DNA of 63,323 nt from Crystallibacter permensis. GTDB lineage: Bacteria; Actinomycetota; Actinomycetes; Actinomycetales; Micrococcaceae. Every line of letters begins with the position of its first letter. The first letter of the stretch is position 1. Position numbers and translations under genes: made by a program. The stretch is from positions 1-63,323 of the forward strand of contig NZ_JAODLR010000025.1 of the NCBI RefSeq assembly GCF_025960875.1, in the 5' to 3' direction. The notes under the pieces were generated by a model. That model searched no databases and was not told the DNA's origin. It was given only the letters and a program-made list of their open reading frames with translations. Shown here one piece after another: positions 15,505 to 24,364 of this stretch.

Positions 15505-15542
15505 AAAAGACCCCTGCAGTTCCTCGCGGAACTGCAGGGGTC
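15505..15542 (-). terminator. Terminator of tRNA-Ser(GCT)
   Basis: GACCCCTGCAGTTCC (15509-15523) pairs perfectly with GGAACTGCAGGGGTC (15528-15542). In the minus direction it runs into TTTT. Confidence 0.88.
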
Positions 15543-15547
15543 AAACG

Positions 15548-15635
15548 CGGAGACGGGGGGATTTGAACCCCCGGTGGGCTTTAGGCCCACACTTCATTAG
15601 CAGTGAAGCCCATTCGGCCGCTCTGGCACGTCTCC
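15548..15635 (-). tRNA. tRNA-Ser (anticodon GCT)
   Basis: 88 nt class II tRNA. Acceptor GGAGACG/CGTCTCC with discriminator G. Anticodon stem CTTCA/TGAAG encloses CTGCTAA (anticodon GCT). The long variable arm is GTGGGC..GCCCAC and the T loop is TTCAAAT. CCA is not encoded. Confidence 0.95.
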
Positions 15636-15729
15636 AAGATGCTGTTGCCAGCCCATCAAGATTACCCAGATAACCGGGTCAGATCAAAACGGGCGCCACC
15701 AGGTGGTCTCCTCCGCCGATCTTCATGCC

Positions 15730-17805
15730 TCAATCGGTGAGCGCGTTCCACAGGAAGGTGTTGGAGAGAGTCTGCAGGCGGGCGGCCTGTTTGTTGTCGC
15801 TGGCGCCGGCATGGCCGCCTTCGAGTGCTTCGTGGAACCAGATATTCTCCACGCCCATGTCCCGCATCCGGGCCGCCATTTTTCTCGCCTGCACCGGTCC
15901 GACCCGGTCATCGGAGGTCGCCGTCCAGATCAACGTGTCCGGGTACTCGGTTCCCGGCTCAAGCAGGTGGTAGGGCGAGAACGTGCGGATGAAGTCCCAC
16001 TGCGCCGGGTCCTCCGGGTCGCCGTACTCGGCAATCCACGAGTACCCGGCGGAGAGCTTGGTGTAGCGGGCCATGTCCAGCAGCGGGACCCCGCAGGAGA
16101 CCGCCCCGAACAGGTGCGGGTACCGGGTGAGCATGTTCCCCACCAGCAGCCCGCCGTTGGAACCGCCCGAGCAGCCCAGACGCTCCCGCCGGGTCACGCC
16201 GCGGTCCATCAGATCCTGCGCGACGGCCGCGAAGTCCTCGTACGCGCGGCGCCTGTTGGCTTGCAAAGCGGCGCGGTGCCAGGCCGGGCCGTACTCGCCG
16301 CCACCTCGGATGTTGGCGAGCACGTACACTCCGCCGCGCCCGTCCGCCGTGCGCTGCTGCAGCCAGGCCCGGCCGACAGTCCCGCTGTAGGCAGGCGTCC
16401 TGCTGACCTCGAACCCGCCGTAACCCGAGAGCAGCGTGGGATTGCCGCCGTCGTACGTGAGGTCTTTGGGCCCTACCTGGAAATACGGGATCTTGGTGCC
16501 GTCCTTGGACACGGCGAAATGCTGTTCCACGGTGTGGCCGGAGGCATCGAAGAACGACGGCGACGACTTCACCGCCATGGCCGGCCCACCTGCCACAGTG
16601 CCGCGGGAGAGCGCGGACGGCGTGAGGAATCCCGTGGCCACCAGCCAGTAGTCGTCGCTGTCCTCATCGTCCACGGCCGAGGCATCCACCGAATGCAGCG
16701 GCGGGCAGGCATCGAGTTCCGCGGCCGCCCAGTCCTTCGCCGGGTCCAGGACCAGCACCTGCGAAGAGACGTCCTGCAGCAGGTTCAGCAGCAGGAAGCT
16801 CTGCGTCCAGCTCCAGGACTGCAGCGAGGTGCCGGCATCCGGCGTGAAGAGGGCGATGAGGTCGCGGCTGCCGGCGAGGAAATCCTCGAGCCCGGCGGCC
16901 AGCAGCGAGCCGGCCGGGTAGGTGGTACTGGTGCCGGCCGGCTGCCAATCGGTCTGCGGGCGCAGGGTGAGCCACTGATTGTGGAAGCCGACTTCCACGT
17001 CAGTGGGCACGTCGATGGGCAGCCATCCGCCGTCGCGCCTGAGGTAGTTGCGGTAGTTGAAGAAATCGATGACGTCCACCGCGATCTCGCGCTCGAAACC
17101 TGGGGTGGAGTCGTGGACGGCCTGCGCCAGCATATGCTCGGCGGGCACCTCGAAATACAGTTCGGCGTCCGCCGGTTTCTGGCCCCGGCGCAGGATGCGG
17201 CTGGTGCGCGGGTAGGAGGACGTGGTCATGCTGCCGGGCCCGAAGTCCGTTCCAAGCAGGATGCTGTCCTCGTCCAGCCAGCTGGCGTAGGTTTTGGCGG
17301 CGGGAATCTCGAAGCCGCCGTCCACGAAGCTGCGGGTTTCGACGTCGAACTCCCGGAGCGTGACCGCGTCCCCGCCGTCGGGGGAGAGCCGCAGCAGCGC
17401 GCGCCGGTAGCTGGTGCCGTCCGCGGGGCGGAGGAACTGCGAACCGGCGAAGACCCATTCCGTGCCCTCGGCCGCGGCCAGCGCGTCCACGTCCAGCAGG
17501 ACATCCCACTCGGGTGAGTCCTGCACGTAGCTCTCCCAGGTGGTGCGCCGCCAGAGGCCGCGGGGGTTCGCCTTGTCCCGCCAGAAGTTGTAGTAGAAAT
17601 TGCCGCGCTTGGTGACGGCAGGAATCCGGTCTTCCGAATCCAGTACCTCGAGCACGTTCTGCTCCAGCTCCAGGAACTTCTGGTCTACCAGTTTGGTTTC
17701 GGTGCGGGCATTCTGGTCCCGGACCCAGTCCAGCGGTTTCTCGCCGTAAATGTCTTCGAGCCAGCGGAATTCGTCGTCGGGCAGGTGGGTAGGCTCCTCA
17801 GTCAT
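15730..17805 (-). CDS. Prolyl oligopeptidase family serine peptidase (S9A)
   Basis: 691 residues. N-terminal beta-propeller domain (about 60-420) and C-terminal alpha/beta-hydrolase domain. Catalytic serine S549 lies in GCSGGSNGG; the catalytic aspartate is in TSDDRVGP and the histidine in EGGHAG, in the normal order. No signal peptide, so cytoplasmic cleavage of proline-containing oligopeptides is expected. An in-frame ATG three codons upstream (17814) is possible, but TAGGAT lies exactly seven bases before the ATG at 17805 and overlaps the upstream ATG. I therefore prefer 17805 as a leaderless start. Confidence 0.94.
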   Translation of the reverse strand: MTEEPTHLPDDEFRWLEDIYGEKPLDWVRDQNARTETKLVDQKFLELEQNVLEVLDSEDRIPAVTKRGNFYYNFWRDKANPRGLWRRTTWESYVQDSPEWDVLLDVDALAAAEGTEWVFAGSQFLRPADGTSYRRALLRLSPDGGDAVTLREFDVETRSFVDGGFEIPAAKTYASWLDEDSILLGTDFGPGSMTTSSYPRTSRILRRGQKPADAELYFEVPAEHMLAQAVHDSTPGFEREIAVDVIDFFNYRNYLRRDGGWLPIDVPTDVEVGFHNQWLTLRPQTDWQPAGTSTTYPAGSLLAAGLEDFLAGSRDLIALFTPDAGTSLQSWSWTQSFLLLNLLQDVSSQVLVLDPAKDWAAAELDACPPLHSVDASAVDDEDSDDYWLVATGFLTPSALSRGTVAGGPAMAVKSSPSFFDASGHTVEQHFAVSKDGTKIPYFQVGPKDLTYDGGNPTLLSGYGGFEVSRTPAYSGTVGRAWLQQRTADGRGGVYVLANIRGGGEYGPAWHRAALQANRRRAYEDFAAVAQDLMDRGVTRRERLGCSGGSNGGLLVGNMLTRYPHLFGAVSCGVPLLDMARYTKLSAGYSWIAEYGDPEDPAQWDFIRTFSPYHLLEPGTEYPDTLIWTATSDDRVGPVQARKMAARMRDMGVENIWFHEALEGGHAGASDNKQAARLQTLSNTFLWNALTD

Positions 17806-17818
17806 GCTTCCCATCCTA
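17803..17818 (-). promoter_or_regulatory. Leaderless promoter -10 that decides the S9 peptidase start
   Basis: On the minus strand TAGGAT (forward 17813-17818), seven bases, ATG at 17805. The alternative ATG (17814) is inside this -10 box and so could not be on the transcript. Confidence 0.5.
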
Positions 17819-17925
17819 GGCAGGGCCAGACAACCAAGCCGTCGGGGTCAGGGCAACTGAGCCGTCGCGGCTTGGAGGAGCGGCAGGCAGGGAAGGCCCG
17901 GATCAGGCCAGTGCGCGGCCCCGGT

Positions 17926-17941
17926 TACGCTAGAAGGCATG
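17926..17941 (+). promoter_or_regulatory. Leaderless promoter -10 for the FAD/NAD(P)-binding protein
   Basis: TACGCT at 17926-17931, seven bases, ATG at 17939. The AAGG just before the ATG is too close for a usual ribosome binding site. Confidence 0.45.
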
Positions 17942-19918
17942 GAATCTCAGCGCGGCTACCGGGTGGCAATCGTGGGTGCAGGCCCCCGCGGTACCTCCGT
18001 GCTGGAACGTTTGGTGGCCAATCACCGGGACCGTGGTGAGACCGGCAGGCTGCACATCCACCTCATTGATCCCTACCCGCCGGGCCCCGGCCATGTCTGG
18101 CGTGCCGGCCAGTCCCGCCTGTTCCTAATGAACACGCCCTCGCTCTTTCCCACCGTGGTGCCCGCCGGCGAGCTCGACGCCGCGCCCGTGGCCGGAATGC
18201 CCTTCGAGGCATGGCGCTTCGCCGTCGTTGCCGGGAGCATCAGCGATGTGCCGCCGGAGGACGCGGACGAGGCCCGCTCGCTCTCGGCCGCGGACTTCCC
18301 CAGCCGGGCACTGTACGGACGGTACCTGGCCTGGACGTTCGCCCGGCTGAACGAGGCGGCCGGAAACCACGTAGTGGTCCACGTCCACGAGGCCGAGGCA
18401 ACCCACCTGCACCGGATCGACGGCACCAGCCGGCTGGTCCTCGCGAACGGCACCACCGTGGACGCGGACGCCGTGGTGCTGGCGCTGGGGCATCTGCCTG
18501 CCGCGCTGAACCCGGAACAGCAGAACCTGCAGGACGAAGCCGCCCGGTACGGCCTGCACTACCTGCCGCCGAATGTGCCGGCGGACCTCGACTTCAACCG
18601 CATCCCCGCCGGCCGCACCATGCTGGTCCGCGGCATGGGCCTGAACTTCTTCGACGTGATGATCCAGCTGACGCAAGGCCGGGGCGGCACGTTCATGCCG
18701 GCGTCGAACACTGAACCCATGCGGTACGTGCCCTCCGGCAAGGAACCCAAACTGGTGGCCGGCTCCCGCCGTGGCACCCCGTACCGCGCCAAGGCGAGGC
18801 TGCAAAGTTACCTGCCTGCCGGCGTCGAACTTCGCTATTTCACGCCGTCCGCCGCGCGGCTCTTTGCGGACGCCGGTGTGCAGCCGGGTTTTGACCACGA
18901 CCTGTGGCCGCTGCTGCAGCGCGACGTGCTGTGGACCTACTATTCCACGCTGGCAAGGGTGGAGCCCGGGAGCATCAACGGGCATCCGCGCGAGTTCCTG
19001 GCCGGGCTCCAGGAGTTGCTGGGGCAGAAGACCGTGCCCGGCAGCCCGACCCTGAGGAACCGCATCCGCGGGTACCTGGACGAACAGGTCGAGCCCGGAC
19101 GGCTGCTGGATGTCGAGGCGCTGGCCCGGCCCTTCGCCGGGCGGAAGTTCGCCTCCGCGCAGGAGTACCAGCAGGCCATGGTCGCTTACCTTGAGGCGGA
19201 TGCGGCCGGCTCGGCGCTGGGCGAGGACGACCCGTTGAAGATGGCCATCGGGGCGCTGAACGCCGGGCGGAGCCTGCTCAAGGAAATTGTGGCCGACGGC
19301 GGACTGACCGACGAATCCTGGCTCGCCGAGCTGCGTGGCTGGTTCGAGCCGCTGGTGGAAGGCCTCGCCAGCGGACCGCCGGCCCAGCGGATCGAACAGC
19401 TGGCTGCGCTCGCCCGCGCCGGAATCGTCGAGTTCGTGGGACCTGACCCGCAGTTCGAAGTGGACCCGGGGACCGAACAGTTCCGGGCCACTTCGCCCTG
19501 GGTCGGCGGCGCTGCCTACTCGGCGACCTATCTGATGGAAGCCATGATGCCGACCAACCGGGTGGGACAGAACCGGTCCGCGCTGCTGCGCCACCTGATG
19601 GAGGCAGGCCTGGTCCGGCCCAAGCTGATGCTCGGCGCCGAGGACGCGCCGGTTCCGACGTCCGGCCTGGATGTCACCCGGCCGCCGTACCGCCCCATCG
19701 GAGTCAACGGCCGGCCCGTGGAGAATCTCTATGTGCTGGGGCTGCAGCTGTCCTCGGTGCAGTGGGGAACGTCCATTGCCGCGGAAGCCGGTGCGCCGGC
19801 GCGCCAGGGCGGCCGCACCCTGAAGGACGCGGACGATATTGCCCGCGCCATCCTGGATGCGGCCGCGCCTGCCGGTGCCGGCCGGGTCAAGGCCGGGGCC
19901 GCTGCGGGCCCGGCCTGA
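17939..19918 (+). CDS. FAD/NAD(P)-binding protein (NAD_binding_9-type)
   Basis: 659 residues. A Rossmann nucleotide-binding motif VAIVGAGPRGTSVLERL is at the N-terminus, followed by a characteristic PGPGHVWRAGQSRLFLMNTPS segment. ALGHLPAALNPEQ in the middle is typical of large actinobacterial FAD/NAD(P)-binding proteins related to flavin monooxygenases. The C-terminus (VENLYVLGLQLSSVQWGTSIAAE) closes the FAD site. No transmembrane segment. The enzyme class is clear, the substrate is not. It is divergent from the S9 peptidase and convergent with the secreted nuclease. Confidence 0.8.
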   Translation: MESQRGYRVAIVGAGPRGTSVLERLVANHRDRGETGRLHIHLIDPYPPGPGHVWRAGQSRLFLMNTPSLFPTVVPAGELDAAPVAGMPFEAWRFAVVAGSISDVPPEDADEARSLSAADFPSRALYGRYLAWTFARLNEAAGNHVVVHVHEAEATHLHRIDGTSRLVLANGTTVDADAVVLALGHLPAALNPEQQNLQDEAARYGLHYLPPNVPADLDFNRIPAGRTMLVRGMGLNFFDVMIQLTQGRGGTFMPASNTEPMRYVPSGKEPKLVAGSRRGTPYRAKARLQSYLPAGVELRYFTPSAARLFADAGVQPGFDHDLWPLLQRDVLWTYYSTLARVEPGSINGHPREFLAGLQELLGQKTVPGSPTLRNRIRGYLDEQVEPGRLLDVEALARPFAGRKFASAQEYQQAMVAYLEADAAGSALGEDDPLKMAIGALNAGRSLLKEIVADGGLTDESWLAELRGWFEPLVEGLASGPPAQRIEQLAALARAGIVEFVGPDPQFEVDPGTEQFRATSPWVGGAAYSATYLMEAMMPTNRVGQNRSALLRHLMEAGLVRPKLMLGAEDAPVPTSGLDVTRPPYRPIGVNGRPVENLYVLGLQLSSVQWGTSIAAEAGAPARQGGRTLKDADDIARAILDAAAPAGAGRVKAGAAAGPA

Positions 19919-19935
19919 CAGGTTCCCTCCTGCCC

Positions 19936-22900
19936 CTACCGCTTGCCGTGCGCCTTGTCCCGCGCGGTCGGCAGCTCCAGGCCGACGACGATCGGGTCGT
20001 GGTCGCTGGCCCGGAACATGTCCGGGGCGTAGAAATCGGTCACGTTGTAGTTGTACCGGCTGTATTCCAGCGCGATCGATTCGACCGAGTTGATGTTCCA
20101 GATGTCCGCGCCTTCCACTACGGCGTCGGCCCCGGGTGAAGCGAAGATGTAGTCCAGCGAGCCCACCATGCCGTCGAAGTTGTAGCTGTGCTCGCCGGTC
20201 TTGGCACCTTGGTCGATGTAGCCGGCTGCGGCCAGGACCCGGATCGGATCTTCCTGCGCATAGGAGTTGAAGTCACCGGTGAGGTAAACCTTGTCCGTGC
20301 TGAACTTCTCCTGCATCGTCCCGGCGAAGCCCACCAGGGATTTTGCCTGCTCGGTGCGGGCTGCATTCCACGCACCCTGGCCGTGGTCCGCGTTTTCGCC
20401 CGAGGACGGAGCCGAGCCCTTGGACTTGAAGTGGTTGGCAACCACAATGAACTTCGTGTCCGCGCCGCCGTGCTTGACCTTGAACGTCTGGGCCAGCGGC
20501 TTGCGGGCGTTGGCAAAGGCATCGGTGTCGTTGTGGATGACGGACTCGCCGATGGTCTGCACGGCATCCTTCTTGTAGATGAAGGCCGTGCGGATGAAGT
20601 CCTCGTCCTCAAGCGCGGGCAGCTCTTCCGGCGACCGCATATAATCCCATGCTGCTGCTGCTTCTTCGCCGGCGGCGGCGAGAGCCTCGTTCAGGGCGGC
20701 GGTCAGCGTGGCGAGGGCAGCGTCGCGGTCCTTGCCGAACTGCGCGGAATTCTCGATCTCCTCCAATGCCACGACGTCGGCATCCAGAGCGTTGATCGCG
20801 GCGTCGATCTTGGCCTCCTGCCGTTCCAGGTTCTCGGCGTCGAAGGCGCCGCGCGCATCGCAGTTCCGGGCGGTGACCGGGTTTCCGTCCCGGTCCGTGT
20901 AGGCCTTGCAATCGTCCAACTGGTCGCCGGTGGTGGTGAAGTAGTTCAGTACGTTGAAGGAGGCGATCTTGACGTTGCCGCCCACCACTTCCGGTGCCTG
21001 GGTACGGGTATTGGAGAACGACGCCGGCTGGACCGTTTCGCTGTTGGCTGCGGTCAGTTGGGTCAGCGGCTGGAAACGCCAGAGGCCGAACCGGTAGTCG
21101 AGCACCACCGAGGTGTCGAAGTCCGCCGGTGAGCCCACCCGGACCGGAGTCTCCGGGGTCAGGTACGGCAGCGGGATGTCCTTGTTGGCGTCGGAGCCCA
21201 GGTAGTTGATGCTGGCGCCGTCGTCCAAGGTCACGGAAAGCGCGGCATTCTTTTCGGTTTCGGCCCAGAACTCGTCTGAGCCGTACGTGCCCACGGCGGT
21301 GGGCTGGACCAGCGGCTCATCTCCGGCGGCCAGGCCGATCTCGCCGTACTGGTTCAGTGAGTAGTTGTCCGTCACGGTGAAGCTGCCCTGCGGATCGAGC
21401 AGCATGCCTTCGAACTTCTCCCGCTCGGCGGCGCTGGCGGGCCACTCGACTGCGGCAGGCTTGACCTCCTCGGCCGGTTCATCCAGCAGGACCAGTCCGC
21501 CCTCATCAACGGTCAGTTCAGTCAGCCCGTGGTATTCGCTGACCCCGCCGGTAACCTCGACGTGGTCGCCGAGGGCAACCTCGTCCACGGTGGAGGGGGA
21601 GAAGACGAAGATGCCGTGGGAGGCCGCATGGTCTTCTGCAATGTCGCCGCCGGTGCCAGGGGTCTGGATGTAATACCCGTTGAACCCGCCCTCCGGGTAC
21701 ACTGCCGTCACCACGCCGCGGGTTGTTGCGTTCGTGCCGACCAGCGGCGAGACATCCGACGTGCCCTGGATTTCGGCGATGCCGGCGGGAAGTTCAGCCG
21801 CCGGGATCTCGATCGGCAGCCGCACCAACGTCCCGGACTCGGCCGCGGTCAGGGTGAACACGCCGCCGCTCAGCTCGTCCGGAACGGTGAAGGAAACGGT
21901 TGCGGCGCCGTCGGCCACGTCGAAAGTGCCCAGCGTTGCGGGCAACGCCGCGGCAGGCACAGAACGGGTATAGGCACTGTCGCCGCCCTCAGCCGGTTCG
22001 TAGCGCAGGGTCAGCTCGGTGTTGACCGGAGCGCCCAGCGAGGTCAGATCCAGTTTGGAGACCTCGAAGGACACCTGCTGGCCCGGCTCAACCGTGGCGG
22101 GCACACCCGTCAGGGCCACCGCGCGGCGGTCGAAGGACGGGGACAGCGGGCTGTTCTGCTCCAGATAGGCGATCCATGCGTCACGGTCGATCAGGCCGGA
22201 GTCCCGGGTATCGGTGCCCTCGGTGAAGACATGGAAGTTGTCTCCGCCCTGTGCCAGGAAGCTGAAGGTGCCGATCCGGTATTCGCGGGTTTCATCCAGC
22301 TGCTCGCCGTTGATCCACACTCCGGTGATGTGGCTGCCCTGTTCGGCGTTCGGTTTGTAGGTGTAGTTGACGTTGTCCGAAAGGCCGAGGTGCAGGAACG
22401 GGCGGCTGGGCACGTTGCCGTCGGCATCGAGCTGCCACTGCTGCTCCAGCAGCGTCTTGAACTGGGAACCCGTCAGCGTGGTGGTCCACAGGTTGTTCAC
22501 GAACGGCAACACGGCATTGGCTTCGGCGAACGTAATGGTTCCGTCCGGCGCATAGTAGAGCTCAGAGCGCAGGCCGCCCGGATTGACGACACCGATCTCG
22601 GCGCCGCCCAGTCCGTCGGCCGAGAGTGTCTCCACCAGCGAGTCCGCCACCAGGTTGCCCAGCGAGGATTCGCTGGCGCGGTCGTCGCGCTCAGGCAGCG
22701 TATCCTCGTCCTCGCCGTCGGGGGTGAAGGCCGTGGTGATGTCGCCCGTTACCGAGCCGACCGGACGTGCCCCCACCGCCTCGGCTTCGGCCAGGGCGGC
22801 GTCGACGATCGCCCGGACCTCAGCCACGCGAGGATAGGTGTTGGCCAGCTCGTCGTCGAGGGCCTTGTTTAGCTCGTCCGCGTTCGCAGCGTCTTCGTCA

Positions 22901-23907
22901 GGAATCGCCTTGCGGGGTTCAAGGGCCATCTCGTAGCTCGTGACATCGAAGGTCGCCTCGCCGTTCTCCTCGCCCTCGGTGACACTGAGCTGGATCTGGC
23001 CGACGTTCTCGCCGTATTGCCCGGTCTGGACGATGGGCCGGGTTTCACCCGTTGCGCCCGGTACCGGCGCGTCGAAAGTGTAGGCCTGGTGCGTATGCCC
23101 GGTGAAGATCGCGTCCACCTCGGCGGAAGTCTCGTTGGCAATGCGGGCAAAGACCGCGCTGCCCAGCGCAGCATCGAGGCTCGCCCCGGTGGCCGCTCCC
23201 TCATGGAAAGACGCCAGAATGATGTCGGCTTCATCGCCGGCGCCGTCCGTCAGCTCGGCAGCAACGCGGTTGACGGCTGCCACGGGATCGCCGAAGTCCA
23301 GCGTGGAAATGCCCCCGGGGCTGACCAGTGTCGAGGTTTCCTGGGTCACCACACCGATGACGCCCACAGTCAGTCCGGCCACCTCGACCAGCGCATATTC
23401 CTGCAGCACGGGAGTCGTGGTGCCCTTCGAATACACGTTGGCGCCAAGCTGCGGGTAGCTGGAGTTCGTGGAGACCCGCCCGTTCAGGTCTTCGAAGCCC
23501 TTGTCGAATTCATGATTACCGACGGCGGTGGTCGCCAGTTCCAGTGCGTTCAGGACATCGATGGTCGGCTGGTCGTCCTGGGACGCCGAGGCGAACAGGG
23601 ACGCGCCGATGTTGTCACCGGCCGAGGTGAAGAGCGTTCCATCCGGGTTCTGCGCCCGTAACTCTTCGACGGTCCCGGCAAACTTCACCGTGTTTTCGTC
23701 GATGCGGCCGTGGAAGTCGTTGATGCCCAGCAGGTTTAGTTCGTAGGTGTCGCCTGCGGCCTGCGGTTCGATCTGCTGGTCTTCAGCGGTCGGTTCCGGT
23801 TCGGTTTCGTTTGCCGCGGCGGGCAGGGCTGCGAAGGGAGCGGCCAGCAGGCCGATCGACAATGCAGCGCCCAGCGTGGCTTTCATAGATGATGCAGCCT
23901 TTGGCAC
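19936..23907 (-). CDS. Secreted 5'-nucleotidase fused to ExeM/NucH-type nuclease
   Basis: 1323 residues. A Sec-type signal peptide ends near residue 33 (ALPAAANE). The metallophosphatase domain has LLGINDFHGR (D64, H66), GNHEFDKG and GHTHQAY. The 5'-nucleotidase C-terminal domain contains NPGGLRSELYYAPDG. A beta-sandwich and an OB-fold stretch (GYYIQTPGTGGD) follow. A C-terminal endonuclease/exonuclease/phosphatase domain begins near 980 with VKIASFNVLNYF and includes TGDFNSY and the terminal SDHDPI. It would degrade extracellular DNA and dephosphorylate the nucleotides. I prefer the GTG at 23907, preceded by GGAGATACC, over the ATG at 23886, which has no ribosome binding site. No LPXTG or membrane anchor, so it is probably released. 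Confidence 0.9.
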   Translation of the reverse strand: MPKAASSMKATLGAALSIGLLAAPFAALPAAANETEPEPTAEDQQIEPQAAGDTYELNLLGINDFHGRIDENTVKFAGTVEELRAQNPDGTLFTSAGDNIGASLFASASQDDQPTIDVLNALELATTAVGNHEFDKGFEDLNGRVSTNSSYPQLGANVYSKGTTTPVLQEYALVEVAGLTVGVIGVVTQETSTLVSPGGISTLDFGDPVAAVNRVAAELTDGAGDEADIILASFHEGAATGASLDAALGSAVFARIANETSAEVDAIFTGHTHQAYTFDAPVPGATGETRPIVQTGQYGENVGQIQLSVTEGEENGEATFDVTSYEMALEPRKAIPDEDAANADELNKALDDELANTYPRVAEVRAIVDAALAEAEAVGARPVGSVTGDITTAFTPDGEDEDTLPERDDRASESSLGNLVADSLVETLSADGLGGAEIGVVNPGGLRSELYYAPDGTITFAEANAVLPFVNNLWTTTLTGSQFKTLLEQQWQLDADGNVPSRPFLHLGLSDNVNYTYKPNAEQGSHITGVWINGEQLDETREYRIGTFSFLAQGGDNFHVFTEGTDTRDSGLIDRDAWIAYLEQNSPLSPSFDRRAVALTGVPATVEPGQQVSFEVSKLDLTSLGAPVNTELTLRYEPAEGGDSAYTRSVPAAALPATLGTFDVADGAATVSFTVPDELSGGVFTLTAAESGTLVRLPIEIPAAELPAGIAEIQGTSDVSPLVGTNATTRGVVTAVYPEGGFNGYYIQTPGTGGDIAEDHAASHGIFVFSPSTVDEVALGDHVEVTGGVSEYHGLTELTVDEGGLVLLDEPAEEVKPAAVEWPASAAEREKFEGMLLDPQGSFTVTDNYSLNQYGEIGLAAGDEPLVQPTAVGTYGSDEFWAETEKNAALSVTLDDGASINYLGSDANKDIPLPYLTPETPVRVGSPADFDTSVVLDYRFGLWRFQPLTQLTAANSETVQPASFSNTRTQAPEVVGGNVKIASFNVLNYFTTTGDQLDDCKAYTDRDGNPVTARNCDARGAFDAENLERQEAKIDAAINALDADVVALEEIENSAQFGKDRDAALATLTAALNEALAAAGEEAAAAWDYMRSPEELPALEDEDFIRTAFIYKKDAVQTIGESVIHNDTDAFANARKPLAQTFKVKHGGADTKFIVVANHFKSKGSAPSSGENADHGQGAWNAARTEQAKSLVGFAGTMQEKFSTDKVYLTGDFNSYAQEDPIRVLAAAGYIDQGAKTGEHSYNFDGMVGSLDYIFASPGADAVVEGADIWNINSVESIALEYSRYNYNVTDFYAPDMFRASDHDPIVVGLELPTARDKAHGKR

Positions 23908-24025
23908 GGTATCTCCAGTTTTCGGTTCCCCATATGGTGTGCCGGAGGACGGCATCAAAGGCGAGCCGGTCCGGCAGCAAGGCAGTGATGGTGTGCGAGC
24001 GCACCTGACAATCCCAGCCCAGCAG

Positions 24026-24043
24026 GATGAACGAGAGGTTACC
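24026..24043 (-). promoter_or_regulatory. PHO-box-like direct repeat upstream of the secreted nuclease
   Basis: On the minus strand GGTAACC-TCTC-GTTCATC: two 7-mers in 11-nt register matching the actinobacterial PHO-box unit GTTCACC at 5 of 7 and 6 of 7 positions. It lies about 120 bp upstream of the GTG start, within the 292-bp gap 23908-24199. I could not fix a -10 box there. Confidence 0.4.
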
Positions 24044-24155
24044 GCGCGGGTAGTACCAAGGGAATAGTTTTCTGAAAGAAGGGTTTTGTAACTCCCGGGA
24101 CGCCGGGAAGTCTTGACAAGAATCCTGGTGTGCGTAAGGGTGGCTGAGCTTAAAC

Positions 24156-24191
24156 AACTCAAGGGCCCCCGAAACCGGAGGCCCTTGAGTT
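24156..24191 (-). terminator. Terminator of tRNA-Ser(TGA)
   Basis: AACTCAAGGGCC pairs perfectly with GGCCCTTGAGTT around a 12-base loop. In the minus direction it is followed by GTTTAAG, a modest T tract. Confidence 0.75.
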
Positions 24192-24199
24192 ACAGGGAG

Positions 24200-24287
24200 C
24201 GGAAGGTATGGGATTTGAACCCATGAGACGGGGTTACCGCCTACTGGTTTTCAAGACCAGCTCCTTCGGCCGCTCGGACAACCTTCC
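24200..24287 (-). tRNA. tRNA-Ser (anticodon TGA)
   Basis: 88 nt class II tRNA. Acceptor GGAAGGT/ACCTTCC with discriminator G. Anticodon stem CTGGT/ACCAG encloses CTTGAAA (anticodon TGA). Long variable arm, T loop TTCAAAT. CCA is not encoded. Confidence 0.95.
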
Positions 24288-24311
24288 CTGCCTAGTAGTG
24301 TGTCACGGAGG

Positions 24312-24344
24312 GGCCGGAGATATCAAAACTCCGGCCGGGTTTTG
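24312..24344 (+). terminator. Terminator-like hairpin in the leader of the quinone oxidoreductase gene
   Basis: GGCCGGAG (24312-24319) and CTCCGGCC (24329-24336) pair perfectly and are followed by GGGTTTTGG, just 10 bp before the AGGAGG of the next gene. It could attenuate transcription or separate the gene from upstream antisense transcripts. Confidence 0.4.
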
Positions 24345-24364
24345 GCGTGCATCAGGAGGCGGGC

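Noticed and set aside
13190-15544. 784-codon minus-strand open frame opposite the helicase gene
   Set aside because: The plus-strand helicase has all SF2 motifs; the antisense frame also runs into the tRNA-Ser terminator and has no domain signature.
19936-24162. 1408-codon frame for the secreted nuclease starting at 24162
   Set aside because: The extra 85 codons overlap the tRNA-Ser terminator and promoter region; the signal peptide and GGAG ribosome binding site indicate GTG 23907.
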